DNA of 64,000 nt from Orobanche coerulescens (Eukaryota > Streptophyta > Magnoliopsida > Lamiales > Orobanchaceae): contig CM065804.1 of the NCBI GenBank assembly GCA_033398695.1, positions 36,533,501 through 36,597,500 on the forward strand, written 5' to 3'. Shown here piece by piece: positions 20,498-31,753 of the stretch. The notes beneath the pieces are model-generated. The model ran no database searches. It saw nothing but the letters and a program-made list of their open reading frames with translations, and had not been told where the DNA came from. The position numbers and the translations under genes were made by a program. Position 1 is the first letter of the stretch; each line of letters begins with the position of its first letter.

Positions 20498-23400
20498 TTA
20501 TCTATAATCCGCATGCCTCCATGGTCTTTTCCCTTGTTCATTCTCGGTACCACGCCACCAGTTTTGAAGAGAATCATTGCCTCGATCCTGGTATATTGCT
20601 CTTCCATCATAGGATCGATCAAAGGCAAGTATCCAGTCTTCTGGATGGGTGACCCGATCTCCTCTTCTGTGTTTGGATTTCATTTCGACTTGGAGAGGGA
20701 GTTTCCCTTCTTCTAGCATCTTCGTAAATTTATCTGCGGCCTCCGCTAACGTTTTATAGTTCTTGAAAATGGCGGATTCCCTGATGAGTCTGACAAAGTA
20801 TCTCATCAGTTCGTTCTTCCTCCAGTGCTTCACTTCGTCGGCAGTAGGGTTGCGGTTGGTCGGCAGACGAATTTCCGAAGGTCTCTGAATAAGAGTTTGC
20901 CAAGGGACATTGGGATCATGAAATTCGGCCTGAGCACGAAATTTTAAAACTTTGGGATGGAGGTGCTAGCTTGTTCAATTCGGCGGTGATACTGCTCGAG
21001 CAAACCTCAAATTCCCTTTCTTGTTGCAGCCTAATTCTCCTGGCAGCTTCTCGTGACTCTTCCCCCTTTTTGGCTTCATCAAGACTTTGCAGGATTTCTA
21101 GAGCAGCGTCCTGTTTTGTCTCGATGCTGGTCATTCTCTCTACAAGGGAGGAAAGAGTCTGCGACATTTCCTGAATGCATTTGTCGTGAGCACGCAGTTG
21201 AGAGCTGTTTTCAATCATAGCACAAGCGGTCTTGGCTTCAGCTATCCTCGTTTTTGTTGCTTCCTCCTTCAGCAGTTGCTCCTGCTTATCTTCCATGATC
21301 TTCAAAGCTTGTTTGAAAACCTCTGCAAAAGAATGAATGCGTCGACAACACGAGATACTTCATGTTGCAGAGTGGTCATTTCTTCGACGGCAGAAGTGTG
21401 CATCCAATTCAATGATTTTTCAACGGAAGATAGAGCATTTACTGCATCCTGGATGAATACAGTCTGAAGGCCAAGAGCACGCAGGCGCTCTTTTCGTGCG
21501 GCAGAGATCGGAGAATCTGGTTGGGCAAGGTCTGCAGAGCTGTTCAACCTTCTTACATTCACGGATGGGCGTGAAGTAAGTTGGACATCCTCAGGTTCGA
21601 TACCGTCCTCGGATTCCACGGTTGAAGGGGCAGGAGCAGCTTCCTGTGGTTCGGCGACAGGGGGTTGAGAAGCATCCTGTTGCGAAGATTCATCAGCAAT
21701 CATGGATGCAGGAGGGACTGAATCCTCCTGTTGTCTTTCAGGAACGGCTTCTTCGGTCGCAGCAGGCTCAGGTGCCTGTTCCAAAACTTCTTGAACTTCC
21801 TCGACTGGAGGGACTGACTCCTCTTGGTCGGGAATGTTCTCAGGCTGTGGCGAAGGGGGATTGGCCTGGGTAGAAGGCCCTTCGTCGTTTCTGGGTGGAG
21901 AGGCGTCTCGAGCTTCAGCCTCTTCACGACTCATTCTCAGACCTGCTTGAAAAGCATCGTCGTCGTCGTCTGAGTCATGATCTTCGTCATCTTTTGGATT
22001 GGTGGGAGAATCCTCTGACTTTTTCTTTCCTTTCCTCCGGGCGTCACACTTGTGCAGAAGATGGCTTTCAATTAGATCCTTGCAAGAGGGGTTGTCCCAT
22101 CGAAGCAGGGCCTAAATTTCAGTTGAGTCCGTCACTTCTGAGACGAATCTCTCTTCGTGGCTCCAATCGCTCCAATTGTACAGTGTATCGTACGGAGCTA
22201 GCCTGTAGCCTTTCCATTGCAAAAATCTTTCGTACGCGTGTTCAATTTGAACCAAAAGAAGGGTCTGATTGATGATCGAGTCAGGGGAGGGACTTCGAAT
22301 AACGTCTGGAGATGCTGTTTCGAGGGATTCCTGTACAGGTATGGGATCCTGTACGGAAGAGGGACTCCTTACAGGGGATGGTGCCCTGAAGGATGATGGA
22401 TCCTGCACGGGTGTGGGATCCCGCAGAGGAGAGGTAGCTTTTGGCTCCAAGTGGGCAGCCGACTCGCTAAAGTCTTGATCGTTGGCAGATGTCTCAATAT
22501 CCGTCCTAGCCGCCAAAGGCTCGGGATCTACTGTCGATACAGTAGGAGACACCTCTTCCACAGGGGTTGGGCCCTGGGGTTCTTCATCAGTGGGTTGAGC
22601 CACGGGGGAGACTTCCTTGGAGTGCTTGGCAGATTTGATTTTCGAAAGCCTCCTGAGTCTCTTCTTGGGCTTCTCACCAGCAGAGTGTTTCTTGCTGTGA
22701 GATCTCTTTCGCTTCTTTGAAGATTCCACTTCTGGGACCTTCAAGGTTTCATCTCTTGGATTATCAGAAATTGGCATGTGCCTGGTTCTCGGGTGGTTGC
22801 AATGCATGGTGCTCTGGTTATACGCAGTGGGCTTGACGCCTCCTAAGTATATCCTCGAGCTATTCTTCTTCGCATCGGCGGATTGCGTCAGTCCGCACTT
22901 CGTCAGGATATAATTCAACATTAAACCAAAGGATTTCTTCTGGGTGGCAGGTTTGCACACCTCCTCTTGTAGACGTTTCAGAATTATTTGGCACCAATTG
23001 ACCTTTTCACAGGTCAAAATAGCTACCATCATCCTGAACCTTAAGTTTGTGCACATCTCGAACGCACCGGTTCGGTTTTCAATAATCCTGGAGCAAAAGT
23101 CATGAAGATACACAAAATGAAGAAGAAAGTTTTTCTTGTGACAAGTAGTTGTTACCATGTCAACAACTTTGGACCCTGTAAATAGTCCATAAAACTTAGT
23201 AATGAGCTCTTGAGACCCGAACGTCTCAAGTTGATCCATGGTCAGGCCATCACCGGGTAGCCTGTATATTCTCTGGAGCAGATCGCGATCGATACAGATC
23301 TCCACTCCCTAGACTGTTGCAGTGATGTCAGCAACATGACCTCCCTGGGCCAATGACAGAAAACGGACGGCGGCGTTGAGGTAGAATTCCTCAACTAGAT

Positions 23401-23626
23401 GGGGGTCGAATTTGTCGGCGGTCTTGCTTCCAAGGCGATAGAGGCCTTGTTGTTGAAGACGAGTAATGATATATTCCATAGGTTCTACGTCGTTAGTTTC
23501 TGAGAGAATACGCTCAACGATGACAGGTTTGGAGAAGATCCGGCCATCAATGATGTTGGAGGATTTCTTCAGAACAGGGGAAGAAGATTGACCAGCCATT
23601 GATGTTTTCTTAAGAAAAAGGTGCAA
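20498..23626 (-). pseudogene. Extra ORF downstream of pol in element E
   Basis: This is a long ORF of about 1040 codons after pol, in the place where some Sireviruses carry an env-like gene. The frame is interrupted by two amber codons (23309-23311, 22112-22114) and frameshifts near 21303 and 20945. The N-terminal 260 residues look globular (EEFYLNAAVRFLSLAQGG, LITKFYGLFTGSKVVDM) and resemble the putative plant transposon protein domain seen in Athila and Sirevirus extra ORFs. Then come a bipartite-like nuclear signal (KKRKRSHSKKHS, KKRLRRLSK), a Ser/Pro repeat of about seven residues (PTPVQDPSS, PSPVRSPSS), an acidic run of five Asp, and a coiled-coil-like segment rich in E, K, Q. I see no signal peptide or membrane segment, so an envelope role is not supported. 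The function is unknown; the start may be the Met near 23597. Confidence 0.7.
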
Positions 23627-24373
23627 GAAAACAATCGAAGTATGCAGTGAAATGCAGAAAAATATGTAGGCTGTTTGCTTGAGAACTCTTGTAATTGCAG
23701 AAAGCGTAAAGAGTCTCTAATGGAAGATTCAGTCCTTTTATAGTTGGGCGGCGAAATAGGGTTTTGCAGAGTACGAATGGTCAGATTTTAAGGGATGGGA
23801 ACCGGTTTTGAAATCAACAGTTAAGATGGACTGAGTGTAACTGGTACGCTAATCCATTAAAAAGTTTAAAAATATAGCGGGTCCCACTTCTGACATAGGT
23901 TGCTACCCTAAATGCCTAAAACGGCGGTTTAAAAATAATAAACAATTTAAAAACATCGCGGCTTTTGAGATTCAGTTGTCCAGATGTCGTGTAAGGCATT
24001 TAATGAACATGACGTTTGACATAAAAACAGGGCACGTGGACAAAAATTATTTTGAAAGGAAATAATATTATATTATATACTGAATCGAAATCCTATAGCA
24101 TGTGCTGTTTTCCGCGTCGATACAGCGTTCCCCCTCAAAAAGGTGCTTATAGGTTCTAAATTCCATACAACAATATTTGGATTAATGCTGTATTCATGGG
24201 TCCTACAGTATTCCCCCTTAATTATTGCACACATCAGCTGTAGGATTCATATGCCTTCGCTCGCTACAGTACTGTATTGATGATTCTGAGTGTACAAATA
24301 ATTAATGTTGGATACTGTATTCACGGGTCTTACAGCATTCCCCCTCAATTGTTGAGTAAAAACAGTAAATTAC
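23627..24373 (-). other. Intergenic region of E with repeated polypurine modules
   Basis: Three purine tracts of the type GAGGGGGAA lie at about 24128-24142, 24210-24222 and 24339-24350 (minus strand). Two sit in a direct repeat of about 40 bp: plus-strand 24181-24220 and 24301-24347 share ATTAATG, CTGTATTCA, GGGTC and TACAG before CCCCC. The rest has no gene. Confidence 0.7.
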
Positions 24374-27300
24374 TTACAGGGAGTCTGGCTGTAGCATTCC
24401 CAATTCTTGTCTGAGCATGTTGAATCTTGCTGTGTCGAGCGGCTTGGTGAAGATGTCGGCCAGCTGAACGTCTGTATGAACTTTTTCCAGGCGAACATCC
24501 TTGTTCTCGACATGATTCCTGATAAAATGATGCTTCATGGTGATATGCTTAGTGCGCGAGTGCAGAACAGGATTATGCGTGATTGCAATTGCACTCGTGC
24601 TATCACACATGATTGGAGTCTCTCTAGCATCGATTCCATAGTCGACAGTTGTTGCCGCATCCAAAGGATCTGCATACAAAGACTACCAGAAGATAGTACT
24701 CTGATTCAGCCGTGGAAAGAGAGTTAGCCAATTGCTTCTTACTGAACCAAGAAACGAGTCTAGGTCCGAGAAAGTGACAAGTTCCACTTGTACTCTTCCT
24801 ATCTAGCTTGCAGCCTCCGAGATCCGAGTCGCTGTATTCAACTAAATCGAATCCGCCTTCCTTAGGATACCATAGTCCTGCATCGACTGTTCCTTTAATG
24901 TACTTCAGGATTCGTTTAGCTGTATTGAAGTGTGATTCCTTAGGTGCAACTTGGTATCTCGCACACACTCCAACAGCAAACTGGATATCGGGCGTGCTAG
25001 CCGTTAGGTACAGGAGCGAACCAATGAGCTTCCTGTAGAGTGATTGGTCAAACGGCTTTCCGGCTTCATCAGCACTAATTTGCACGGAAGTGCTCATGGG
25101 GGTTGGCGAGGATTTGGAATTGTTCATTCCAAATTTGTTGAGAAGCTCCTTGCTGTATTTCTCCTGGTTGATGAATATACCTGTAGGCAACTGCTTTACC
25201 TGCAAACCTAGGAAATAACTAAGTTCCCCCATCATACTCATTTCAAATTTACTTTGCATGAGATGACAGAACCTTTGACATAGAGCAAGGTTAGTTGAAC
25301 CAAAAATAATATCATCCACATAGATTTGTACCATTAGAAGGTCATCACCTTCCTGTATCTTGAACAAGGTTTTGTCCACAGCACCCTTCTCAAATCCGTT
25401 GTTGGTTAGATACTCGGACAGGGTTTCGTACCAGGCTCTAGGGGCTTGTTTAAGTCCATACAGCGCTTTCCTTAGCCTGTAAACTAGATCACAAACCCTG
25501 GTGGTTGTTCAACATAAACTTCTTCTGCAAGATCTCCATTCAGGAAAGCACTCTTGACGTCCATTTGGTATACGATAAAACTCTTATGGGCGGCAAAGGC
25601 TAAAAATATCCTAATGGCTTCTAGTCTCGCTACAGGGGCGAAGGTTTCATCATAGTCGATTCCTTCTTCCTGACAATAGCCTTGTGCTACTAGTCTGGAT
25701 TTGTTCCTTATGATAAGTCCATTTCGATCCTTTTTGTTTCGAAATACCCATTTGGTTCCTATAACCGATTGGTGTGTCGGTCTGGGTACAAGATACCATA
25801 CATTGTTTCTTTCGAAACCATTAAGCTCTTCTTCCATAGATGTTATCCAATGAGAATTGTTAAGAGCGTCTATGGTCGAAACAGTTGATGGGCTAAGAAT
25901 ACGGCGATAGTGCACATATTGAGTCTCCTAAGTTCGGATTGAGATTTCCATTCAGAAACTGTGAGACTTGACATTAGATTCTTCTTGTGCACAAAGTACA
26001 TTTCCTTGTGTACTGTATTCTCCTACGAGTAGAAACACCGGCATTAATGTTTCCAATGATCGGCTCTTGCGGGTGATCTCTCAACCATCTTCGGTCGGGT
26101 TCTAATTCAGATCCGTCTTGTATCGAAAGTTTCGGTGGATACGGCTTCGACTTGTACAACGGCTTCATCCACATCGATTCTCACAGCTGCGGGGTTGATT
26201 TCTAAATCAACGACAGGTTCTATGGGTGTAGGTGGATCCAAGATAGATAGATGGTGAATGTTCTGAGTGATATCATCTACTCCTGTAGGGTCATGGTGTG
26301 GTTCGTCGAACACTACATGAACTGATTCCTCGATCGTCAGCTTCCTTTTGTTAAAGATTCTGAAAGCTTTGCTGACGGAGGAGTATCCTACGAATATTCC
26401 TTCATCTGATTTTTCATCAAAGGTTCTAAGTTGGTCCTTCCCATTGTTCAATACATAACACCTGCATCCAAAAATGTGAAAATACGAAACTAATGGAGTT
26501 TTATTATTCCATACCTCATAAGCTGTTTTGTTGTGGTGCTTGTTGATGATATAGCGGTTTTGAGTGTAGCATGCTGTATTGGTTGCTTCACCCCAGAAAC
26601 GCTGTGGCAATTTGCTTGCGGCAATCATTGTCCTTGTTGCTTCTTTCAACGTCCAATTCTTTCGCTCGGCAACACCATTTTGTTGAGGTGTACGGGCAGC
26701 TGAGTATTCGTGCTGTATTCCATTCTCCGAACAGTATTGCTCTATAAAGCGGTTAGTAAATTCAAGACTCTCGGAACGAATGCACACGATACTAGATGCT
26801 TTTTCATTCGCAACTTTCTCAGAGCTCGGGCACCTTGATGTTGTTTCCTTCTTCTTGCTAAGAAAGATCGTCCAAGCATACCTGGAATAATCATCAACAA
26901 CAACCATGCAGTATTTCTTACCTCCCAAACTTACTGGGTCTACAGGACCGTAGAGATCCATGTATAGCATTTCCAACACTCTTTGGGTTGAAAGGTAGGA
27001 TTTGCTTTTCAGGGTTGACTTGATTTGCTTGCCTTTCTGGCATGGTCCGCAGACGCTGTCTTTCTTGAATGACACATCTGGCAAACCTCTAACCATTCCC
27101 TGTCTTGAAAGCTTGTTGATCGTCTTGAAGTTGACGTGAGACATCCTCTTGTGCCATAACCAGCTAATATCTGCAGTGCCTTTGGCAACAAAGCATGGAA
27201 TTGAGGAGCTCATAGGCTTCCAGTCAGCAATGTACATATTACCTGATCTGCTTCCTGTAAGCACAACTTCCTTGGTTTGGGTGTTCTTGACTTTACAGCG

Positions 27301-27579
27301 GTCTATATAGAACTTCACCGAGAACTGTTCATCACAGAACTGGCTAATACTAAGTAGATTATACTGTAAGCCTTCAACATATGCAACATCGGTGACCTTG
27401 AATTTCCCGACAAGTAGGTTTCCTTTCCCTCTTGTTCTTCCTTTAGACTTATCACCGAAGCGAACTTTTGGACCGCGACCTTCTACAAAATCAGATAGCT
27501 TGCTCCTATCTCCGGTCATGTGACGAGAGCATCCACTATCAAAGTACCAGGTATCCTCCTCTAGAATGTCCTGTAACAA
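24374..27579 (-). pseudogene. pol: Pol of element E (protease, integrase, RT, RNase H)
   Basis: The order is protease (WYFDSGCSRHMTGD near 27540), GAG-pre-integrase (WLWHKRMSHVNFKTI near 27140), integrase core (VDDYSRYAW near 26880 to ARTPQQNGVAERK near 26680), RT ([25 protein letters not shown] near 25560, IYVDDIIFGSTN near 25310) and RNase H (YSDSDLGG, STAESEY near 24720; SRTKHITMKHHFIRN; LADIFTKPLD near 24430). The second integrase Asp region reads RSESLEF where Sireviruses have RSDNGTEF, so the catalytic Asp and one residue are lost. Frames break near 25975, at a stop at 25484-25486 just after PPGF, and near 24680 within RNase H. The motifs fit the SIRE/Maximus lineage. Confidence 0.9.
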
Positions 27580-27584
27580 AGAAA

Positions 27585-29900
27585 TTAGGTAGATTTAGGT
27601 CCCCTTTGATTTTTGGGTCCATGTATGTTAGTTCCTTTAGGTACCCAAGCTTTCCTGGCAGCAATTGGTTTACTGTAAAACATACTCGGTATAGTGTTGC
27701 GATATCTATGGGGGGCATATCCGTAGTCGTTATAATCATGATAATTACTATGCATGAAAAATTCAGGGTTATTATTATTATTCCAGTACGAGTACCGTCT
27801 AGGAGGTGGAGCCATTTTCTTAGGCCTAACAGCTTGTCTTCTGGGTCTCCAGTTGGATTCCCAATGCTGTTGTTGATACTGAACTGGCATCTGCTGTCTT
27901 GAGGGATAACGGGGCTCCTGTATCCAATACCTCGGCGAGCTGTACTGATAGTACTGCCGTGCGGGCCTTTGGTGGTTGGATACAGCCTTCCTTCTGAATG
28001 GCTGTTGACTCTGTTGATATGCTCTGGGAGCATGCTGTTGAGTGGGCCTCACAGGTTGGAATGGCTTATGATTCCGCTGTCTGGTATAGGTTTGCGGGGG
28101 CGGAATTGCAGCCTTCGGTTTTCTCGGTACAGCAGGTTCCTTCATAGGACTAGGGGTATCTTCCGATTCTGGAATGTGTTCCACACTCTTGACGAACACT
28201 GTACTAGTTTTCCCTTTGTTCGAACATGAGCTGTATCCTAAGCCACTTTTATCATGAGCATGTTGCCCAGTGCTCAGAATTTCTTCCATTCTTTTGGACG
28301 ATTTTTCAAAAGATTTCAGAATGGTCTCAAGTTCAGTTTCTCGCTTTTTGAGAGTTGTGATTTTGGTTTGTAGTAGAACCAAATCATTTGTCTTGCTCTC
28401 TTGTGGGTTTTAACCTCATTTAGTTCATGAGCAAGTTGATGATTGCTCTCCATGAGTTTTTCAGAATCGACCTTGCTGGTTTCTCAATCAAGAGACATAT
28501 TTTCATAATTTATTTTCAGCAAGTCATTTTCATCTTTCAGCTCTAAATTTGTTAATTGAAGTTGTATATTCTCAGTTTTTAGAGTCTCATGGGCTTTTTT
28601 AATGTTTTTAAATTCATTCATCATATTTTCGAAAGTATGAGATGCATTAGATGGAATAACTGAGGTTGAACTTACCTCATCGTCGCTGTCTTCACCTTCT
28701 GGAACATCTTTGGCCATAAAGCACATGTATGCTTTATCATCGAACTCATCGTCAGATGAATCACTTTCAGTGACCACCTGAAGACATTCTGCTGATTTGG
28801 ATGGTGTGGGGAGGCTTCGATTCTCCAATCGGGGCCTTGAGCTTGTCTTTCCAAGCACGTCTTCTTTCATCTCTCTCTTGTTGCTCGGCCTCGTGCAATC
28901 TTTGGACTTTGGGATGAGGACATTTGTTTGCATAATGGCCTGGTTTCCGCAGCTTATAGCACGAGTTAGCATCACCGGATGATGTTTCTGTACCTACCTT
29001 GTGGACAGTTTGGGCACGTAGGAGTCTTTCCAGATCGTTTGATGAACTTTTGAATTTATGCATTAGAAGCGCCATTTCATCTTGGGGATGATGTCGTCGC
29101 CATCGGCATTCTTGTGACCGGCTTCGACGAGCTAGGCATGCCGTGTCGACGGTTCGATACACGCGAGAGCCGTGATCTTTGAAGGAGATTCTTGACTTTC
29201 TCTCTTCTCACAATATCATACTCAAAAGCTTTGAGGTCGAGAAGAGATCAAAAGTGGATATTTCATTAAGATTACAGGATACACGCATAGCCGTGGTCTT
29301 AATGTCCCATCGGCCGAGAGATCTGAAAATTTTTAAGTTCTTCTCCTTTTGGGTGTAAATCTTGCCCAACGCTTCAAGTTCACCAACAATACCAAGAACT
29401 GAGGTCAAGTTCCTCAAGTGTTTCCGTTGGTTTCATTTCAAAAGCTTCAAATTTGAGTTAGTTTTGAAATCTTGTTTTCTTTTGAGAGCTCCCTCACAAA
29501 TTAACTTGAGTTTATCCTGCATTTCTTTTCGTCGCTTTGCAGCTCTTTACCTTTGAGAACGTGCCTTTGTCAAGAGTGACAAATAACGCGTTCTTAGCCA
29601 CGTTGTCGAGATTGGCTCGCTTCCTTTCATCTGTTGTCCATTGCTCGCGTTCCTTCTCGAGCATTTCAGCATGGGCTTAGCCCTCAATCCTTGCGGCTGG
29701 ATTTACCTTCATGATCTTGATAGGACCATCCTGTATAACAAAAATCATCTCTTCGTGCATTGCTGCAAGATGAGCTTCCATTCTAATTCTCCAGTCGTCA
29801 AATTCGTTAATAGAGAACATAGGGACTTTGTTAATCATAGAAGTATCCATACTGATAATATAGGAATGAAAGAGACTGTTTTCAAAATAAGTGATTTGAA
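27585..29900 (-). pseudogene. gag: Gag of element E
   Basis: The N-terminal half (29900-29208) is badly frameshifted but keeps words such as SLGRWDIKTTAMR, which matches the RSLPxEWDTKTTAMRE block of Sirevirus gag. A zinc-knuckle remnant CYKLRKPGHYANKC near 28930-28965 has lost its second Cys. An acidic segment with DEFDDKAYMCFMA and a coiled-coil-like segment follow (28975-28484). The final open part (28382-27585, 265 codons) has KSGLGYSS, a Q/R/Y/P-rich basic tail and KAWVPKGTN, and ends at a stop codon 27585-27587. Pol opens in a different frame within about 10 bp of that stop. The protein would form the cytoplasmic particle. Confidence 0.85.
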
Positions 29901-29947
29901 TCTGATTCGTTAAAAAGAAATACGACTGATTCTTTTTAGAATCAACC

Positions 29948-29959
29948 GCTCCGATACCA
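29948..29959 (-). other. Primer binding site of element E
   Basis: On the minus strand TGGTATCGGAGC lies two bases inside the 5' LTR. It matches the initiator-methionine tRNA complement with one A to G change. Confidence 0.85.
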
Positions 29960-29961
29960 CT

Positions 29962-31120
29962 TGTTGGCCACTTAAGTATACTGGATACAGTTTGGGAAAT
30001 AGTTTAAACAACAAACTGTACGGATTCTAAATCTGAGTGCGTAGCGGAAGTCTTGGATACAGTAGGTTGCCGTGGATACAGCAACAAAGTGTATAGTGTA
30101 TACTTAATATATCACAGTAATTTAAAACAGTAAAAGCTGAAGGTAAATGACACAGTAATTAAAGTGGTTCGAGGTAAACCTCTCTACGTCCACTGGTCCT
30201 CCACACAGGAGTAAAAAGTTTATTATAATTACTGCGTACACAACTACGTAATTATAATCAAACCTATCCTTGTATCGTTCACACAGATTGATACAAAGAA
30301 TGTCGCTTTCAACCGTTCACACAGATTGGTTAAAGCTTCCTTCTTGACTAGCTTCTTCACACACAGTTCCAAAGCTTCGTCCTTTATTCGTCCCAAACAG
30401 GTCAGAATAACTTGTTGAGTTCACACAGAGCTCAGTTTTTACACAGAGGTAAAAGGTAGGTAACCAGGTAAGAACAGCAGCTTTGAATACGAAGTTCTTG
30501 AGCTGATGATGGCAGTTCTTGATGTTGAGCACTGTATATCTCTTTCGTTCTTAAATGCAGTAAGCTTTTGAGATATGTTTGCTCTGATGTTAACTTTTTA
30601 TAGCTTGAGTGTTAGGTTACTTGGTAACTGATCTTCAATGCCTTCATAAGATATATATAGTCTCTGAAGAATGTATCCGTTGAGATGTATCCGTTTGAAT
30701 GAGATCTAGTTCCAACGGGATTATGACACGATCCGGATTTCGCGGGATTCTGAAGATCTGAAGACTGGCAGTATTTAAATACCTTATCCTTGAGTATTTA
30801 AATACTTCTTTATTCAACGGGACTTGACTTCTGTTCTTTCTTTGTCCTGTTGTGAGATGTATGGAAGATAACTGTATTTTGAGTTTCGCGACAATTTCCA
30901 TACTTGGTCTTTTTACAAAACTACTTGCTGTACTGAAGAGCTTCACTATATGCTGATTCGAGGCAGGTCTTCGATACAGGATAAAGCCACAAAGCTTCGA
31001 TACAGTTTCCTTTACTGTATTCGGATTGGCATATATGTCAAAACCTCTTTATCAAATATCATTCGATACAGGGATCGGGTATCCCGGCTGATTCGATACA
31101 GGGCTTTTGTTTTCCCAACA
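29962..31120 (-). repeat. 5' LTR of element E
   Basis: It is the same length as 18837-19995 (1159 bp) and about 98% identical by eye. Differences are single-base substitutions spread along the LTR. It carries the same CTGTATCGAA and CACACAG repeats. Confidence 0.9.
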
Positions 31121-31125
31121 TGTAT

Positions 31126-31748
31126 AACACTCAATCACTCAATGTAAGCTCAATATTACAACAATACAATGAATATCAATCTCAGATGAATGTGTAGTAT
31201 GCTTGAAGTTGTTGTTATGAATCAATACCATAGACATGGTATTTATAGGCTTCTTGATCAAACTAGCCGTTAGCTTCCTGGTGCATCATTACGGCCGTTA
31301 TCTCCCCTTCATTACGGCCGTTAGCCGTTTAACGTACTTTACAACATGTTCGTTACGTACGTTAGCAACACCCATATTGAGTCCAGTAGCATTCGTTTCT
31401 TGTGTTACGTACGTTAGTCATTAACCATTACGTACGTTAACTTTTGTCAACTTATCCGTTGCTTGCTGACCTATGCCATGACGTCATCTCCAACGTTCAT
31501 CTTGTTTGAACTCAGAAACTTAACATTACGTACGTTAATCAACCTTTCTTACGTACGTTAATATCCACACATTACGTAGTTTATGTAACACATGTTACGT
31601 ACGTTATACTTGTCCAGAACATCTTTTTGCACTTCGTTTTCTTCGATGATTGGCTTCGCCTCTTTCGCCTCTTCGTTGTTTTGTTTTGCTTATCAACTTT
31701 AATTATCAAAATACTTTTAATTTGTGTATGGAACAGAATGTTCCAACA
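31126..31748 (-). repeat. 5' LTR of element D, second part
   Basis: This is the remainder of the D LTR after element E. It matches 15716-16333 and ends with GTTCCAACA at 31748, followed by the TGAAG duplication. Confidence 0.9.
31239..31605 (-). promoter_or_regulatory. Palindrome array plus TATA box, LTR of D (copy 2)
   Basis: TTACGTACGTTA-type copies lie near 31353, 31402, 31426, 31525, 31548 and 31593. Two TTACGGCCGTTA copies lie at about 31290 and 31313; the other LTR has TTACGGACGTTA and a decayed word there. The TATA box CCTATAAATACC is at 31239-31250. Here the array mixes two palindrome cores in one promoter. Confidence 0.75.
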
Positions 31749-31753
31749 TGAAG

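Larger units (their letters stand above)
18837..31120 (-). mobile_element. Element E: Sirevirus (Ty1/copia) with an extra ORF
   Basis: E is a structurally complete minus-strand element of 12,284 bp, with equal-length LTRs of 1159 bp (18837-19995 and 29962-31120) and a TGTAT duplication. The internal order, reading the minus strand, is primer binding site, gag, protease-integrase-RT-RNase H, an intergenic region with repeated polypurine modules, a third large ORF, polypurine tract. The LTRs differ at roughly two dozen positions (about 2%) with no net length change. Gag and pol carry frameshifts, so this copy is probably inactive. Confidence 0.95.
15293..31748 (-). mobile_element. Element D: gag-only copia with nested element E
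   Basis: D lies on the minus strand in the right LTR of B, with target duplication TGAAG at 15288-15292 and 31749-31753. Its LTRs are 15293-16333 and 18414-18836 plus 31126-31748 (1041 and about 1046 bp). The internal part (16334-18413) holds a primer binding site, one degenerate gag and repeated polypurine tracts, and no protease or pol. Without E it is about 4.2 kb. It probably depended on enzymes from a related autonomous copia. Confidence 0.9.

Noticed and set aside
20498..23626. Retroviral envelope gene in E
   Set aside because: Position fits env-like ORFs, but no signal peptide, cleavage site or membrane helix is visible; basic and coiled-coil regions point elsewhere.
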